NCBI RefSeq assembly: GCF_014489075.1
Contig: NZ_JACTGR010000007.1
Span: forward strand, 62,001 to 126,000
Source of the DNA: Sphingomonas sp. JC676
GTDB lineage: Bacteria; Pseudomonadota; Alphaproteobacteria; Sphingomonadales; Sphingomonadaceae
DNA: 64,000 nt
Direction: 5' to 3'
The notes under the pieces are model-generated. The model worked only from the letters and a program-made list of their open reading frames with translations, made no database searches and was not told the origin of the DNA. Below are positions 1-8,271 of the stretch, piece by piece (within the stretch, counting starts at the first letter, position 1; the number at the start of each line of letters is the position of its first letter). Position numbers and translations under genes: made by a program.

Positions 1-2
1 GT

Positions 3-371
3 TATCATGCTCGCGTAGCGGACTTGCTGAAGCACTGCCCGTTCCTTGCGGCGCCTTTGCGTGAAGTCCAACTGCTCGACGAGGAGGATTTTGCGTTGGC
101 GACTGTGATCTTCGGCGGAACGGCAACCCTCCTTAAGGAGCATCGGTTGCCGCCAGAGCAGGAAGATGCGGTTTTCGCCTATTTCAATGGGCTCGCGGAA
201 CGAGCGGATACCGAGGATCGCGAAATCCTCGGTATCGGTGCGCTGGAACTCTTCAATGACGATGCGGCTTCCCAGCGTGTGGCGCGTGCCAAGCTCACCG
301 GCTCTGCGCTGGCGATGCTTGAGGAATTTCGGGTGTCTTGGGGACAGCCCGACTATGGCCGTGCACCATGA
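3..371 (+). CDS. Hypothetical protein, 5'-truncated by the window edge
   Basis: The frame is open to the first base of the window, so the start lies upstream; an internal TTG at 24 is probably not the true start. The visible 122 residues are acidic, with no membrane segment or signal peptide and no catalytic motif I recognise. The overall look (helical, acidic, ending in a short basic tail) recalls small DUF7674-like proteins, but that is a weak impression. Its stop overlaps the ruvB ATG (ATGA at 368-371), so the two are probably co-transcribed and translationally coupled. Function unknown. Confidence 0.6.
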   Translation, partial: YHARVADLLKHCPFLAAPLREVQLLDEEDFALATVIFGGTATLLKEHRLPPEQEDAVFAYFNGLAERADTEDREILGIGALELFNDDAASQRVARAKLTGSALAMLEEFRVSWGQPDYGRAP

Positions 372-1390
372 CCGACGCCGATCGCATCCTCGCCCCCGCG
401 CGCAAGCCCGAGGATATCGACGCCGCGCTGCGTCCCAAGTCGCTCGACGAGTTCGTCGGCCAGAAGGCCGCGCGCGAGAATCTGCGCGTGTTCATCCAGG
501 CCGCCAAGGCGCGCGGCGAGGCGCTCGATCATGTCCTCTTCTTCGGCCCCCCGGGCCTCGGCAAGACCACGCTCGCCCAGATCGTCGCGCGCGAGATGGG
601 GGTGGGGTTCCGCGCCACCTCCGGCCCGGTCATCGCCAAGTCGGGCGATCTCGCTGCCCTGCTGACCAATCTCGAGGATGGCGACGTCCTGTTCATCGAC
701 GAGATCCACCGTCTCGCGCCCGCGGTCGAGGAAGTTCTCTACCCCGCGATGGAGGACCGCGCGCTCGATCTGATGATCGGAGAAGGGCCGTCCGCCCGAT
801 CGGTGCGGATCGACCTGCCGCGCTTCACCCTGGTCGGCGCGACGACCCGTCAGGGCCTGCTCACCACGCCGCTGCGCGACCGCTTCGGTATCCCGATCCG
901 CCTGCAATTCTACACGGTCGAGGAGCTGACCAAAGTCGTCACCCGCGCCGCGAGCCTGCTCGACCTGCATGTGGCGCAGGACGGCGCGCACGAGATCGCC
1001 CGCCGCTCGCGCGGCACGCCGCGCATCGCCGGGCGGCTGCTCCGCCGGGTGCGCGATTTCGCTAACGTGCTGGGCGAGGAGACGGTCCACGCTCAGGTGG
1101 CGGATTCGGCGCTCACCCGGCTCGAAGTCGATGCGCTCGGCCTCGATGCGATGGATCGCCGCTACCTCCTGATGATCGCCGATATCTACAAGGGCGGCCC
1201 GGTCGGCGTGGAGACGCTGGCGGCGGGCCTCAGCGAGCCGCGCGACACGATCGAGGAAGTGATCGAGCCCTATCTGATCCAGATCGGCATGATCGCCCGC
1301 ACCGCGCGGGGGCGCTGCCTCAACGCCGCCGGGTGGAAGCATCTGGGGCTCAATCCCCCCGCCTCCACCCAGGACGGGCTGTTCGACTAG
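368..1390 (+). CDS. ruvB: Holliday junction branch migration DNA helicase RuvB
   Basis: RuvB is the hexameric AAA+ motor that, with RuvA, drives Holliday junction branch migration in recombinational repair. The 340-residue product has the full family length. Walker A (GPPGLGKTT, about residues 60-68), Walker B (DEIH, about 111-114), the sensor region (GATTRQGLLTTPLRDRFG) and the C-terminal winged-helix domain are all present. The ATG at 368 is chosen over an upstream in-frame TTG at 338 because it gives the usual RuvB N-terminus and a 4-nt overlap with the preceding gene. ruvA and ruvC are not in the visible sequence. Confidence 0.97.
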   Translation: MTDADRILAPARKPEDIDAALRPKSLDEFVGQKAARENLRVFIQAAKARGEALDHVLFFGPPGLGKTTLAQIVAREMGVGFRATSGPVIAKSGDLAALLTNLEDGDVLFIDEIHRLAPAVEEVLYPAMEDRALDLMIGEGPSARSVRIDLPRFTLVGATTRQGLLTTPLRDRFGIPIRLQFYTVEELTKVVTRAASLLDLHVAQDGAHEIARRSRGTPRIAGRLLRRVRDFANVLGEETVHAQVADSALTRLEVDALGLDAMDRRYLLMIADIYKGGPVGVETLAAGLSEPRDTIEEVIEPYLIQIGMIARTARGRCLNAAGWKHLGLNPPASTQDGLFD

Positions 1391-1394
1391 GCGC

Positions 1395-1811
1395 TCAGCG
1401 CCATTCGAGCATGGCGTAGCGCAGCATCGCCACGGCGAGCCCGGCAGCCGTGACGATGCGGATGCCGCCCGCCAGGTCGATCGCAACGTGCGGCGCCGCG
1501 AGGAGCACCGCCGCTGCAGCCCCGAGCGCCGCGAAGAAGCCCCAGCTGATCGCCCGGCCGCGATTGGCGATCGAAAGCTCGTCGTTGAGCAGCGCCCGCA
1601 TCTGGCGGCTCAGCGCAAGCCCGCCGCCGGTGGCGAGCACGATCGACCAGGTGGCCATGAGCAGGATCCACCCCAGCCCCTCGGCGGTCGCTGACGTGTC
1701 CGTAGTGCGCAGGAACGCCGTGACGGTAACGACCGCCGCGCCGATCGCGAGCAAGGCGGCCCGCGCGCGCGACGCGCGTTCGGCCCGGTCCTGGAGGTTG
1801 GCTTGCATCAT
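1395..1811 (-). CDS. Four-TM membrane protein, paralogue of the 2013-2456 product
   Basis: This 138-residue protein has four predicted hydrophobic helices after a basic N-terminus. Between helices 2 and 3 it carries MRALLNDE followed by a basic stretch. The same landmark (MRAVLNDE, then HRRRAM) and the same ending pattern (GIRIVTAAGLAVAMLRYAMLE against GVRLVITLSIALALMRFGTLE) occur in the protein two genes upstream in the operon. The two are therefore diverged paralogues flanking an XRE regulator. Its start overlaps the regulator stop by 4 nt. Small membrane proteins paired with short XRE regulators are common, but I know of no established function. ATG at 1808 is an alternative start. Confidence 0.8.
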   Translation of the reverse strand: MMQANLQDRAERASRARAALLAIGAAVVTVTAFLRTTDTSATAEGLGWILLMATWSIVLATGGGLALSRQMRALLNDELSIANRGRAISWGFFAALGAAAAVLLAAPHVAIDLAGGIRIVTAAGLAVAMLRYAMLEWR

Positions 1812-2020
1812 TCGGTTCCCTCGAGCGAGAAGATGTCCTCCACCCGGCAGCCCAGCGCGCGGGCGAGCTTGAGGGCGAGGGTGGTCGAGGGCACGAACAC
1901 GCCATTCTCGACCGTGTTGATCGTCTTGCGGCTTACGCCCACCATCTCGGCAAGCGCGGCCTGGGTCAGGTCGCGCGCCGCGCGCAGTTCGCGCAGCCGA
2001 TTATGCAGGCCTTCAGCCAT
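1808..2020 (-). CDS. Short XRE-family (Cro/C1-type) transcriptional regulator
   Basis: The 70-residue protein is almost entirely one helix-turn-helix domain. The recognition region is readable (LTQAALAEMVGVSRKTINTVE), followed by the usual PSTTLALKLARALGCRVEDIF tail. It is the middle gene of a minus-strand operon and overlaps both neighbours (8 nt upstream, 4 nt downstream), so the three products are coupled. Two tandem dyad sites sit just upstream of the operon's first gene at 2471-2506 and are the obvious candidate autoregulatory operators. That link is inference. Confidence 0.92.
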   Translation of the reverse strand: MAEGLHNRLRELRAARDLTQAALAEMVGVSRKTINTVENGVFVPSTTLALKLARALGCRVEDIFSLEGTE

Positions 2021-2456
2021 CCTTCAGTGCACGCCGCTCCAGCGTGCCGAAGCGCATCAGCGCCAGCGCGATCGAGAGGGTGATCACCAGCCGCACGCCT
2101 TCGCGCGCCGTGATCGGCTCATAGAAGCTCGCGACGAAGACCAGGAACGCCGTCCCGATCGCGCCCCAGAAGCCCGTCACCATCGCCCGGCGGCGATGAT
2201 CGAGCGTGGTCTCGTCGTTGAGCACCGCGCGCATTTTCGCCCCGCGGAGCAATCCGCCACCCCAGACCAGGAAGAAGAGCAGGGCGGCCGACCACACGAT
2301 CCAGGCCGAAAGCTGCAGCGCCTGGGGCCGATTGAGCGGCAGGTCATCGTGAAAACTGCCCGCTTGAGCCGCGACAAACACAATCGCCATCACCGTGGCC
2401 GCGCGGGCCCGCCCCCAGGCGGCGCGCTCGGCAATATCTGCGTTTCCCGTCGTCAT
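2013..2456 (-). CDS. Four-TM membrane protein, first gene of the XRE operon
   Basis: This 147-residue membrane protein has hydrophobic segments around residues 20-35, 45-70, 95-115 and 120-140, and the MRAVLNDE landmark shared with its paralogue at 1395-1811. The frame stays open far upstream, antisense to tolQRA, but the real start is the ATG at 2456, preceded on the minus strand by AGGAGGG. The stop overlaps the XRE gene start by 8 nt. Function unknown; the fixed arrangement suggests the regulator controls both membrane proteins. Confidence 0.82.
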   Translation of the reverse strand: MTTGNADIAERAAWGRARAATVMAIVFVAAQAGSFHDDLPLNRPQALQLSAWIVWSAALLFFLVWGGGLLRGAKMRAVLNDETTLDHRRRAMVTGFWGAIGTAFLVFVASFYEPITAREGVRLVITLSIALALMRFGTLERRALKDG

Positions 2457-2470
2457 CAGTCCCTCCTGTA

Positions 2471-2506
2471 GTAACTCATAGGTTACATGTAACCTGTAGG
2501 TTACCT
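2471..2506 (-). promoter_or_regulatory. Tandem dyad operator, two 18-bp units GTAAC-N6-GTTAC
   Basis: Two consecutive 18-bp units (2471-2488 and 2489-2506) match at 14 of 18 positions. Each is an inverted repeat of GTAAC and GTTAC with 6 nt between. The second half-site of unit 1 and the first of unit 2 also form a 14-bp perfect palindrome (GGTTACATGTAACC, 2481-2494). The array lies between the Shine-Dalgarno of the 2456 gene and the divergent ybgC, where a promoter must be. The XRE product of the operon is the likely ligand. Confidence 0.72.
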
Positions 2507-2564
2507 GGATGCAAAGGCCTTTGCGGGGTTCCTCTCGCGGAGTCGCTGGGTTAGGAGCCGCGCC

Positions 2565-3017
2565 ATGGACCGCGCCGACCATGCACCCGCCGGCCGCTTC
2601 GACGGGCTCGAGCATCGCTTCGCGCTGCGCGTCTATTTCGAGGACACCGATCTGACCGGCGTCGTCTATCACGCCAATTATCTGCGCTACATGGAGCGCG
2701 CCCGTTCGGACATGCTCGAGCGCGCCGGTATCGACCAGCGCGCTGCGTTCGAGGCGGGCGAGGGCGCCTATGCCGTGCGCGACATCCGCATCCGCTATCG
2801 TGCCCCGGCACGGCTCGGCGAGGAACTTATCGTAGTCAGCCGTCTTGTGGGACTGCGCGCCGCGTCCGTTCATATTCAGCAACGAGTCATGCGCGGCGAA
2901 ATCATATTGGCCGAAGCGGAGGTCGAGGCGGCGTTCGTCTCTCCATCCGGGCGGCCCAGGCGTCAGCCTCCCGGATGGGTGGCGGCGTTCGAACCTCTGA
3001 TCTGGAAGGAGAACTGA
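2565..3017 (+). CDS. ybgC: Tol-Pal-associated acyl-CoA thioesterase YbgC
   Basis: YbgC is a hotdog-fold acyl-CoA thioesterase encoded at the head of most tol-pal clusters. The 150-residue product shows the family active-site signature (YFEDTDLTGVVYHANYLRY, about residues 25-43), including the catalytic Asp, and has normal family length. A Shine-Dalgarno (TAGGAG) precedes the ATG. It is followed by tolQ after 6 nt, which supports operon membership. The upstream region is shared with the divergent XRE operon and contains the 2471-2506 operator array. Confidence 0.95.
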   Translation: MDRADHAPAGRFDGLEHRFALRVYFEDTDLTGVVYHANYLRYMERARSDMLERAGIDQRAAFEAGEGAYAVRDIRIRYRAPARLGEELIVVSRLVGLRAASVHIQQRVMRGEIILAEAEVEAAFVSPSGRPRRQPPGWVAAFEPLIWKEN

Positions 3018-3023
3018 GCCCTC

Positions 3024-3713
3024 ATGGATTTCATCAGTACCGACGCCACTACGATGTCGCCGATCGGCCTGTTCCTGCAGGCCGATATTGTTGTGAAGAT
3101 CGTCATGATCGGCTTGCTGTTCGCCAGCCTGTGGACTTGGATGATCATCATAAGCTTCGCCCTCCGGGCGAGCAGCGTGCGCAGCGCGATCGACATGTTC
3201 GAGCGCGAGTATCGCGAGGCCGACGATATCGACGAATTCCACCGTCGCACTGCCGGGCGTGACCAGCCGATCGCGCGGGTCTTCGGCGCCGGCGTCACCG
3301 AATGGCGCCGCTCGACTTCGGGCAAGTCGATCGACCGTGAGGGCACGCGCGAGCGCTTGGCGACCGCGATGGGCGCCACGGTGGCGCAGGAGATCGATCG
3401 CCTCGCGGACCGGCTGAACTTCCTCGCCACGGTTGGCGCGGTCGCGCCGTTCGTCGGCTTGTTCGGCACGGTCTGGGGCATCATGCGCAGCTTCACCGGC
3501 ATCGCTGCGGCCAAGAGCTCGTCGCTCGCCGTCGTCGCGCCGGGCATCGCCGAGGCTTTGTTCGCCACCGCGATCGGCCTGTTCGCCGCCATCCCCGCGG
3601 TGATCGCGTACAATCGCTACAGCCACGCCGTGAACCGCGTCGAGCAGCGCCTCAACCGCTTCGCCGACGGCTTCCACGCCACGCTCAGCCGCCGGCTGGA
3701 GATGGAGGCCTAG
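3024..3713 (+). CDS. tolQ: Tol-Pal system proton channel subunit TolQ
   Basis: TolQ is the inner-membrane protein that forms the proton-driven motor with TolR and energises TolA during outer-membrane constriction at division. The 229-residue product has three membrane helices: one near the N-terminus (residues 25-45), and two after the cytoplasmic loop, including the conserved region GAVAPFVGLFGTVWGIMRSF and the last helix ending FAAIPAVIAYN. The order ybgC-tolQ-tolR-tolA-tolB-pal is canonical. tolR follows 3 nt after the stop. Confidence 0.97.
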   Translation: MDFISTDATTMSPIGLFLQADIVVKIVMIGLLFASLWTWMIIISFALRASSVRSAIDMFEREYREADDIDEFHRRTAGRDQPIARVFGAGVTEWRRSTSGKSIDREGTRERLATAMGATVAQEIDRLADRLNFLATVGAVAPFVGLFGTVWGIMRSFTGIAAAKSSSLAVVAPGIAEALFATAIGLFAAIPAVIAYNRYSHAVNRVEQRLNRFADGFHATLSRRLEMEA

Positions 3714-3716
3714 AGC

Positions 3717-4150
<434 letters not shown>

Positions 4151-4154
<4 letters not shown>

Positions 4155-4942
4155 TCGATCGTTCCGAGGGTGCTGGGCTGAGCTTTGCCGTGCTGGGGCA
4201 TGTCGCCCTGTTCGGCATGCTGTCGCTCGCCGCCCTCGCGCCGCCCCCTCCCGTGACGCCCAAAAGCGCGCCGATCGAGGTGTCGCTGTCCGACGACGTC
4301 GCGCTAGAGAGCACCTCGCCGGTGCCGACGAGCGAGGTGCCCGCCGCACGCCTCTCTCCGGTTGAAGCGCCGATCGAGCCCGAGACGGCGCCGCCCACCC
4401 CGGTCGAGAACAGCAAGCCCGAAGCCAAGCCGCAGCCCACGCCGCCCAAGCCGGCGCCGGCGCCCGATGCGCGCCCGGTACCACAACCGCCCAAGGCGAC
4501 CAGCGCGGCGGCGGCTGCCAAGCCAGTCACTAGGCGCACCACCGCGCCCACCGGGCGGCTCGACGGGATTGTCAGCGGCCTTTCCGACACGCCGAGCACC
4601 AGCAAATCGACCACGCCGCCCGCAGCGACCGCAGGACCGCAGGTTCGCGCCGCGCTTCAGGCCGAAGTGATGCGCCAGATCAAGCCGCGCTGGAGCCCGC
4701 CGACCGGCGCCGATTCGGATCAGCTTCGCACCACCGTGCAGGTCTCGCTCAACCAGGACGGCTCGATCGCGAGCGAACCGCGCGTCACCCAGACCGGGAT
4801 CACCGACAGCAATCGCGCACAGGCTGCGCTGCACCGCGAGCGCGCGATCCGCGCGGTCAAGCTCGCCGCGCCGTTCAAGCTTCCGGCGCAATATTACGAC
4901 GCGTGGAAAACGATAGCACCGACACTTTACGAGGGGTTGTGA
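4151..4942 (+). CDS. tolA: Cell envelope integrity protein TolA
   Basis: The 263-residue protein has an N-terminal membrane anchor (residues 8-30), a long Pro/Ala/Lys-rich stretch (about 35-150) that would span the periplasm, and a C-terminal TolA/TonB-like domain (about 155-263) with the typical segment MRQIKPRWSPP. TolA links the TolQR motor to TolB-Pal at the outer membrane. It starts with GTG inside the tolR stop. The middle region is Pro/Lys-rich rather than the long alanine-rich helix of E. coli TolA, as is usual in sphingomonads. tolB begins 2 nt after the stop. Confidence 0.93.
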
Positions 4943-4944
4943 TC

Positions 4945-6348
4945 ATGAAGGCCTTCCGATTTGGCGCCGCATTCCTGATGGCGGTCGCATCCGCCGGGAT
5001 CGCGCACGCGCAGGAGACCGCGCCGCAGCAGACGCCGCCCGCGGGTCAGCCGCAGGACGCCGGCCAGCCGCAGGATGCGGGCCAATCGGTGCTGCGCGTC
5101 GACGTGACCAATCAGGCGGCGCAAGACATGGTGCTCATCATCCCGGCCATGCCGACCGCGCAGGTCACCGCGACCGCCGCCGGTCCGACGGACGAGCTTG
5201 GCCGCAGGCTGGCCAAGGTGATCGTGGACGATCTTGGCAATACCGGCCTGTTCAAGACGCTGGGGCCGGATGCGGTGGGCGACATCGCCTATACCGAAGT
5301 CACCGCGCCCAATTACGCGAACTGGAGCGCGCGCTCCGCCCAGGCGCTGGTGCAGGGCTATGTCCGCGCCAACGGCAATGGCAGCATCACCGTCGGCTGC
5401 TATCTCTACGACGTTGCGCTGCAGAGCGAGCTGATCCGCCAGGGCTTTGTCGTCTCGCCGGGCGACTGGCGCCGCGCCGCGCACAAATGCGCCGATGCGA
5501 TCTACACCCGGCTGACGGGCGAGGGTCCCTATTTCGACAGCCAGGTCGTCTATATCGCCGAGCAGGGCCCCAAGAACCGTCGCCGCAAGCAGCTCGCGAT
5601 CATGGACCAGGACGGCGCCAACCACCGCTTCCTCACCAACGGCCAGTCGATCGTGCTGACGCCCCGGCTCTCGCCCCGGCAGAACGCGATCCTCTACATG
5701 AGCTATGAGAAGAATCGCCCGTCGATCCACATCTATGATCTGGCTTCGCGGAGCGATCGTACCCTCGTCTCCAATGTCAGCCTGAACTTCGCGCCGCACT
5801 GGTCGCCCGACGCGCGCTGGGTGATCTTCTCGATGGCGCAAGCCGGCAACACCGACATCTATCGCGTGGCATCGAGCGGCGGCGATCCGCAGCGGCTCAC
5901 CACCTCGCCGGGTATCGACACCGGCGGCAGCTATTCGCCCGACGGCTCGAAGATCGTGTTCGAGAGCGACCGCGGCGGCAGCCAGCAGCTCTATGTGATG
6001 GACGCGAACGGCGGCAACCAGCGCCGCATCAGCTTCGGCGGCGGGCGCTATGCCACGCCGGTATGGAGCCCGCGCGGCGATCTGATCGCCTTCACCCGCA
6101 TCGGCGGCGGCGCGTTCCGCATCGGTGTGATGAACCCGAGCGGCGGCGGCGAGCGCCTGCTGACCAACAGCTGGGGCGACGAAGGGCCGAGCTGGTCGCC
6201 CAACGGCCGCGTGCTGATGTTCTTCCGTGCGGCACAGGGCTCGGGGCGCCCCGATCTGTGGTCGGTCGATCTCACCGGAGTGAACGCCCGCAAGGTACCG
6301 ACGCCGCTCGACGGATCGGATCCGAATTGGGGCCCGCTCAGGCCCTGA
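4945..6348 (+). CDS. tolB: Tol-Pal system beta-propeller protein TolB
   Basis: Periplasmic TolB docks on Pal and is displaced by TolA. The 467-residue product has a signal peptide (cleavage likely after AHA, near residue 22), a short Gln/Pro-rich linker, the N-terminal TolB domain and a six-bladed WD40-like propeller with repeated PHWSPDARW-, GSYSPDGSK- and PVWSPRGD-type blades. The ATG at 4945, with GAGGGG upstream, is preferred over an upstream in-frame ATG at 4903 that would add non-signal residues and lie inside tolA. Confidence 0.97.
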   Translation: MKAFRFGAAFLMAVASAGIAHAQETAPQQTPPAGQPQDAGQPQDAGQSVLRVDVTNQAAQDMVLIIPAMPTAQVTATAAGPTDELGRRLAKVIVDDLGNTGLFKTLGPDAVGDIAYTEVTAPNYANWSARSAQALVQGYVRANGNGSITVGCYLYDVALQSELIRQGFVVSPGDWRRAAHKCADAIYTRLTGEGPYFDSQVVYIAEQGPKNRRRKQLAIMDQDGANHRFLTNGQSIVLTPRLSPRQNAILYMSYEKNRPSIHIYDLASRSDRTLVSNVSLNFAPHWSPDARWVIFSMAQAGNTDIYRVASSGGDPQRLTTSPGIDTGGSYSPDGSKIVFESDRGGSQQLYVMDANGGNQRRISFGGGRYATPVWSPRGDLIAFTRIGGGAFRIGVMNPSGGGERLLTNSWGDEGPSWSPNGRVLMFFRAAQGSGRPDLWSVDLTGVNARKVPTPLDGSDPNWGPLRP

Positions 6349-6362
6349 AACAAAAGTTGAAA

Positions 6363-6381
6363 CCTGCGCGTATTGCGCAGG
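6363..6381 (+). promoter_or_regulatory. Intergenic hairpin between tolB and pal
   Basis: CCTGCGC and GCGCAGG form a perfect 7-bp stem with a 5-nt loop in the 68-nt tolB-pal gap. There is no U tract, so it is not a good intrinsic terminator. A 5' stabiliser or processing element allowing higher Pal output than TolB is an inference. Confidence 0.45.
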
Positions 6382-6416
6382 TGAAACGAATTATCCAAAC
6401 AAGAAGGAGGAACGAA

Positions 6417-6932
6417 ATGGCCAGGATGACCACCAGCCTGCTGATGGCGACGGCGCTCATTGCAACCGCGGGTTGCGCCAAGAAGCCGCCGAAGACGCTG
6501 CCGCCGGCGCCGGCCGAGCAGCCGACGACCCCGCAAGGCGACTACGGCAATAACGAAGGGCAGACGATGAGCTCGCTCGCCGAGCAGTTCCGCCGCGAAG
6601 TAACCAGCGACACGGTCCATTTCGGGCTCGACATGTACGACATCGACGCCGAGGCGCAGGGTATCCTCAACAGCCAGGCGACCTGGCTCGCCGCACATCC
6701 CGACGTGCGCATCACGATCGAGGGGCATTGCGATGAGCGCGGCACGCGCGAGTACAACCTCGCGCTCGGCGATCGCCGCGCCAATTCGGCGAAGAACTAT
6801 CTCGCCGCGCGCGGCGTCGCGGCCTCGCGGATCACGACAATCAGCTATGGCAAGGAACGCCCGATCGCGCTGGGATCGGACGAGCAGAGCTGGGCGCAGA
6901 ACCGCCGCGCGGTGACGATCGTCCTGAACTGA
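6417..6932 (+). CDS. pal: Peptidoglycan-associated lipoprotein Pal
   Basis: Pal is the outer-membrane lipoprotein that binds peptidoglycan through an OmpA-like domain and is the endpoint of the Tol machine. The 171-residue product has a lipoprotein signal with lipobox TAGC (Cys about residue 19), a Pro-rich linker, and an OmpA C-terminal domain with the diaminopimelate-binding signature (EGHCDERGTREYNLALGDRRA). The ATG at 6417 has a strong AAGGAGG Shine-Dalgarno. It is the last gene of the tol-pal operon and is followed by an intrinsic terminator. Confidence 0.97.
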   Translation: MARMTTSLLMATALIATAGCAKKPPKTLPPAPAEQPTTPQGDYGNNEGQTMSSLAEQFRREVTSDTVHFGLDMYDIDAEAQGILNSQATWLAAHPDVRITIEGHCDERGTREYNLALGDRRANSAKNYLAARGVAASRITTISYGKERPIALGSDEQSWAQNRRAVTIVLN

Positions 6933-6945
6933 TCACGCAACCACT

Positions 6946-6989
6946 GCACGAAAGGGCCGTCGGAGTTCGCTCCGGCGGCCTTTTCGTGC
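6946..6989 (+). terminator. Intrinsic terminator of the tol-pal operon
   Basis: An 11-bp stem (6955-6965 with 6970-6980, one G-U pair) closes on a TTCG tetraloop and is followed by TTTT. Flanking GCACGAAA and TTTCGTGC extend the pairing, so the element could act in both directions. Confidence 0.88.
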
Positions 6990-7008
6990 GCCCTTCGAAA
7001 AGGATCGC

Positions 7009-7030
7009 CATCCCGGCTTTCGCCGGGATG
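7009..7030. repeat. REP-like hairpin (CATCCCGGC-TTTC-GCCGGGATG)
   Basis: A perfect 9-bp stem with a TTTC loop lies in the gap between pal and the SPFH gene. Short palindromes of this style are dispersed in many sphingomonad genomes. It resembles in design, but not in sequence, the paired hairpins at 27719-27834 and 45961-46035. Confidence 0.5.
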
Positions 7031-7102
7031 ACGGTTCCAGTCGAAAGGCGAGAACTCCATGCAAATCACGCCCGCCGATTCCGCTTGCGACTCGCCCGCC
7101 AG

Positions 7103-7120
7103 CGATATAAATACGATATC
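7103..7120 (+). promoter_or_regulatory. Candidate operator of the SPFH operon
   Basis: GATAT (7104-7108) and ATATC (7116-7120) form a dyad, and CGATAT is directly repeated (7103-7108, 7114-7119). The site is AT-rich in a GC-rich genome and lies 20 nt before the start of the SPFH gene. The second gene of the operon encodes a ribbon-helix-helix protein, a class that often binds such short repeats. The assignment is inference. Confidence 0.45.
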
Positions 7121-7139
7121 ATAATTACAGGAGGGTTTG

Positions 7140-8045
7140 ATGACGGACGTTCGGGCACAGGCATCGGCACTGCGACAAAGCAACGAGACGCCGGCGAGCA
7201 CGATGAGCGGCTATGGCATGTTGCTCGTGCTGCTGATCGCGTTGGTCGCCGGGATCGCCTCGATCACCCAGATCGATCGCATGGCGGACGTAATCGTGGT
7301 GAGCTGGCTGCTCGCCTCGATCCTGGTCTTCATATTCGTCCTGGCCGGATTCTATCTGCTCCAGCCCAACCAGGCGGTCGTGATCACCTTGTTCGGCGAC
7401 TATAAGGGCACCGATCGCAACACCGGACTGCGCTGGGCGGCGCTGTGGCTGGGCAAGAAGAAGCTGTCGGTGCGCGCCAACAACATGATCTCCGACAAGA
7501 TCAAGGTGAACGATCTGCGCGGCAATCCGATCGAGATGGCGGCGCAGGTGGTGTGGCGCGTGACCGACACCGCGCAGGCCTTGTTCGACGTCGATGACTA
7601 CAAGGCGTTCGTAATGGTCCAGATCGAGGCGGCGGTGCGTACGATCGGCTCGCGCTATCCCTATGACGATTTCGAGCATCAGGAAATCACGCTGCGCGGC
7701 AATCACGATCAGGTCGGCGTCGAGTTGCGCCAGGAGCTGATCGCGCGGCTCACTGTCGCCGGCATCACCGTCGACGAATGCGGCTTCACGCACCTGGCCT
7801 ATGCGCAGGAGATCGCCGGCGCGATGCTGCGCCGCCAGCAGGCGCAGGCGGTGGTCGCGGCGCGCACCACCCTGGTCGAGGGCGCGGTCGGCATGGTCGA
7901 GATGGCGCTCGGCCTGCTCAGCGAGAAGAATGTGGTCGAGCTCGACGACGAGCGCCGCGCGGCGATGGTCTCGAACCTGATGGTCGTGCTGTGCGGCGAG
8001 CGCGACACCCAGCCGGTCGTCAATGCGGGCTCGCTGTATCAGTAA
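7140..8045 (+). CDS. SPFH/Band 7 domain membrane protein
   Basis: The 301-residue protein has two N-terminal membrane helices (about 25-45 and 55-80) followed by a Band 7 domain that begins in the usual way (LLQPNQAVVITLFGDYKGT). The C-terminal half has the helical region typical of stomatin/prohibitin/flotillin relatives (QEIAGAMLRRQQAQAVVAAR). SPFH proteins assemble into membrane microdomain scaffolds or regulate membrane proteases. The ATG at 7140 is preceded by AGGAGGG at good spacing; a TTG one codon earlier is unlikely. It heads a five-gene operon. Confidence 0.9.
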   Translation: MTDVRAQASALRQSNETPASTMSGYGMLLVLLIALVAGIASITQIDRMADVIVVSWLLASILVFIFVLAGFYLLQPNQAVVITLFGDYKGTDRNTGLRWAALWLGKKKLSVRANNMISDKIKVNDLRGNPIEMAAQVVWRVTDTAQALFDVDDYKAFVMVQIEAAVRTIGSRYPYDDFEHQEITLRGNHDQVGVELRQELIARLTVAGITVDECGFTHLAYAQEIAGAMLRRQQAQAVVAARTTLVEGAVGMVEMALGLLSEKNVVELDDERRAAMVSNLMVVLCGERDTQPVVNAGSLYQ

Positions 8046-8055
8046 GGTCTGAACC

Positions 8056-8271
8056 GTGTCGGTCCCCCCGCAGAAAAAGGCGTTTCCGCTGCGCCTCGAT
8101 CCCGCGCTCTACGCGGCGATCGAGCGCTCGGCGGCGAGCGACCTCAGGAGCGTCAACGCTCAGGTCGAATGCCTGCTGCGCGAGGCGCTGGGCAAGCGCG
8201 GCGTCAAGCTGGCCGATCCGGTGCGGGCGAAGCGGGGGCGCCCGCCCAAGTCCCGGGAGGAAGGTGAATGA
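8056..8271 (+). CDS. Ribbon-helix-helix (Arc-type) DNA-binding protein
   Basis: The 71-residue protein shows a beta strand (KKAFPLRLDPALY) followed by two helices (AAIERSAASDL, RSVNAQVECLLREAL), the Arc/MetJ pattern, then a basic tail (AKRGRPPKS) reminiscent of an AT-hook. The start is GTG. It lies 10 nt after the SPFH gene and overlaps the next gene by 4 nt. By position it is the likely regulator of the operon. Short RHH proteins are also antitoxins, but no recognisable toxin follows. Confidence 0.82.
   Translation: MSVPPQKKAFPLRLDPALYAAIERSAASDLRSVNAQVECLLREALGKRGVKLADPVRAKRGRPPKSREEGE

Noticed and set aside
353..1486. A 377-codon minus-strand frame over ruvB
   Set aside because: Antisense shadow of a conserved gene with no recognisable product.
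8056..8271. Antitoxin of a toxin-antitoxin pair
   Set aside because: The RHH protein is followed by membrane proteins with no toxin fold, so an operon regulator is the more economical reading.
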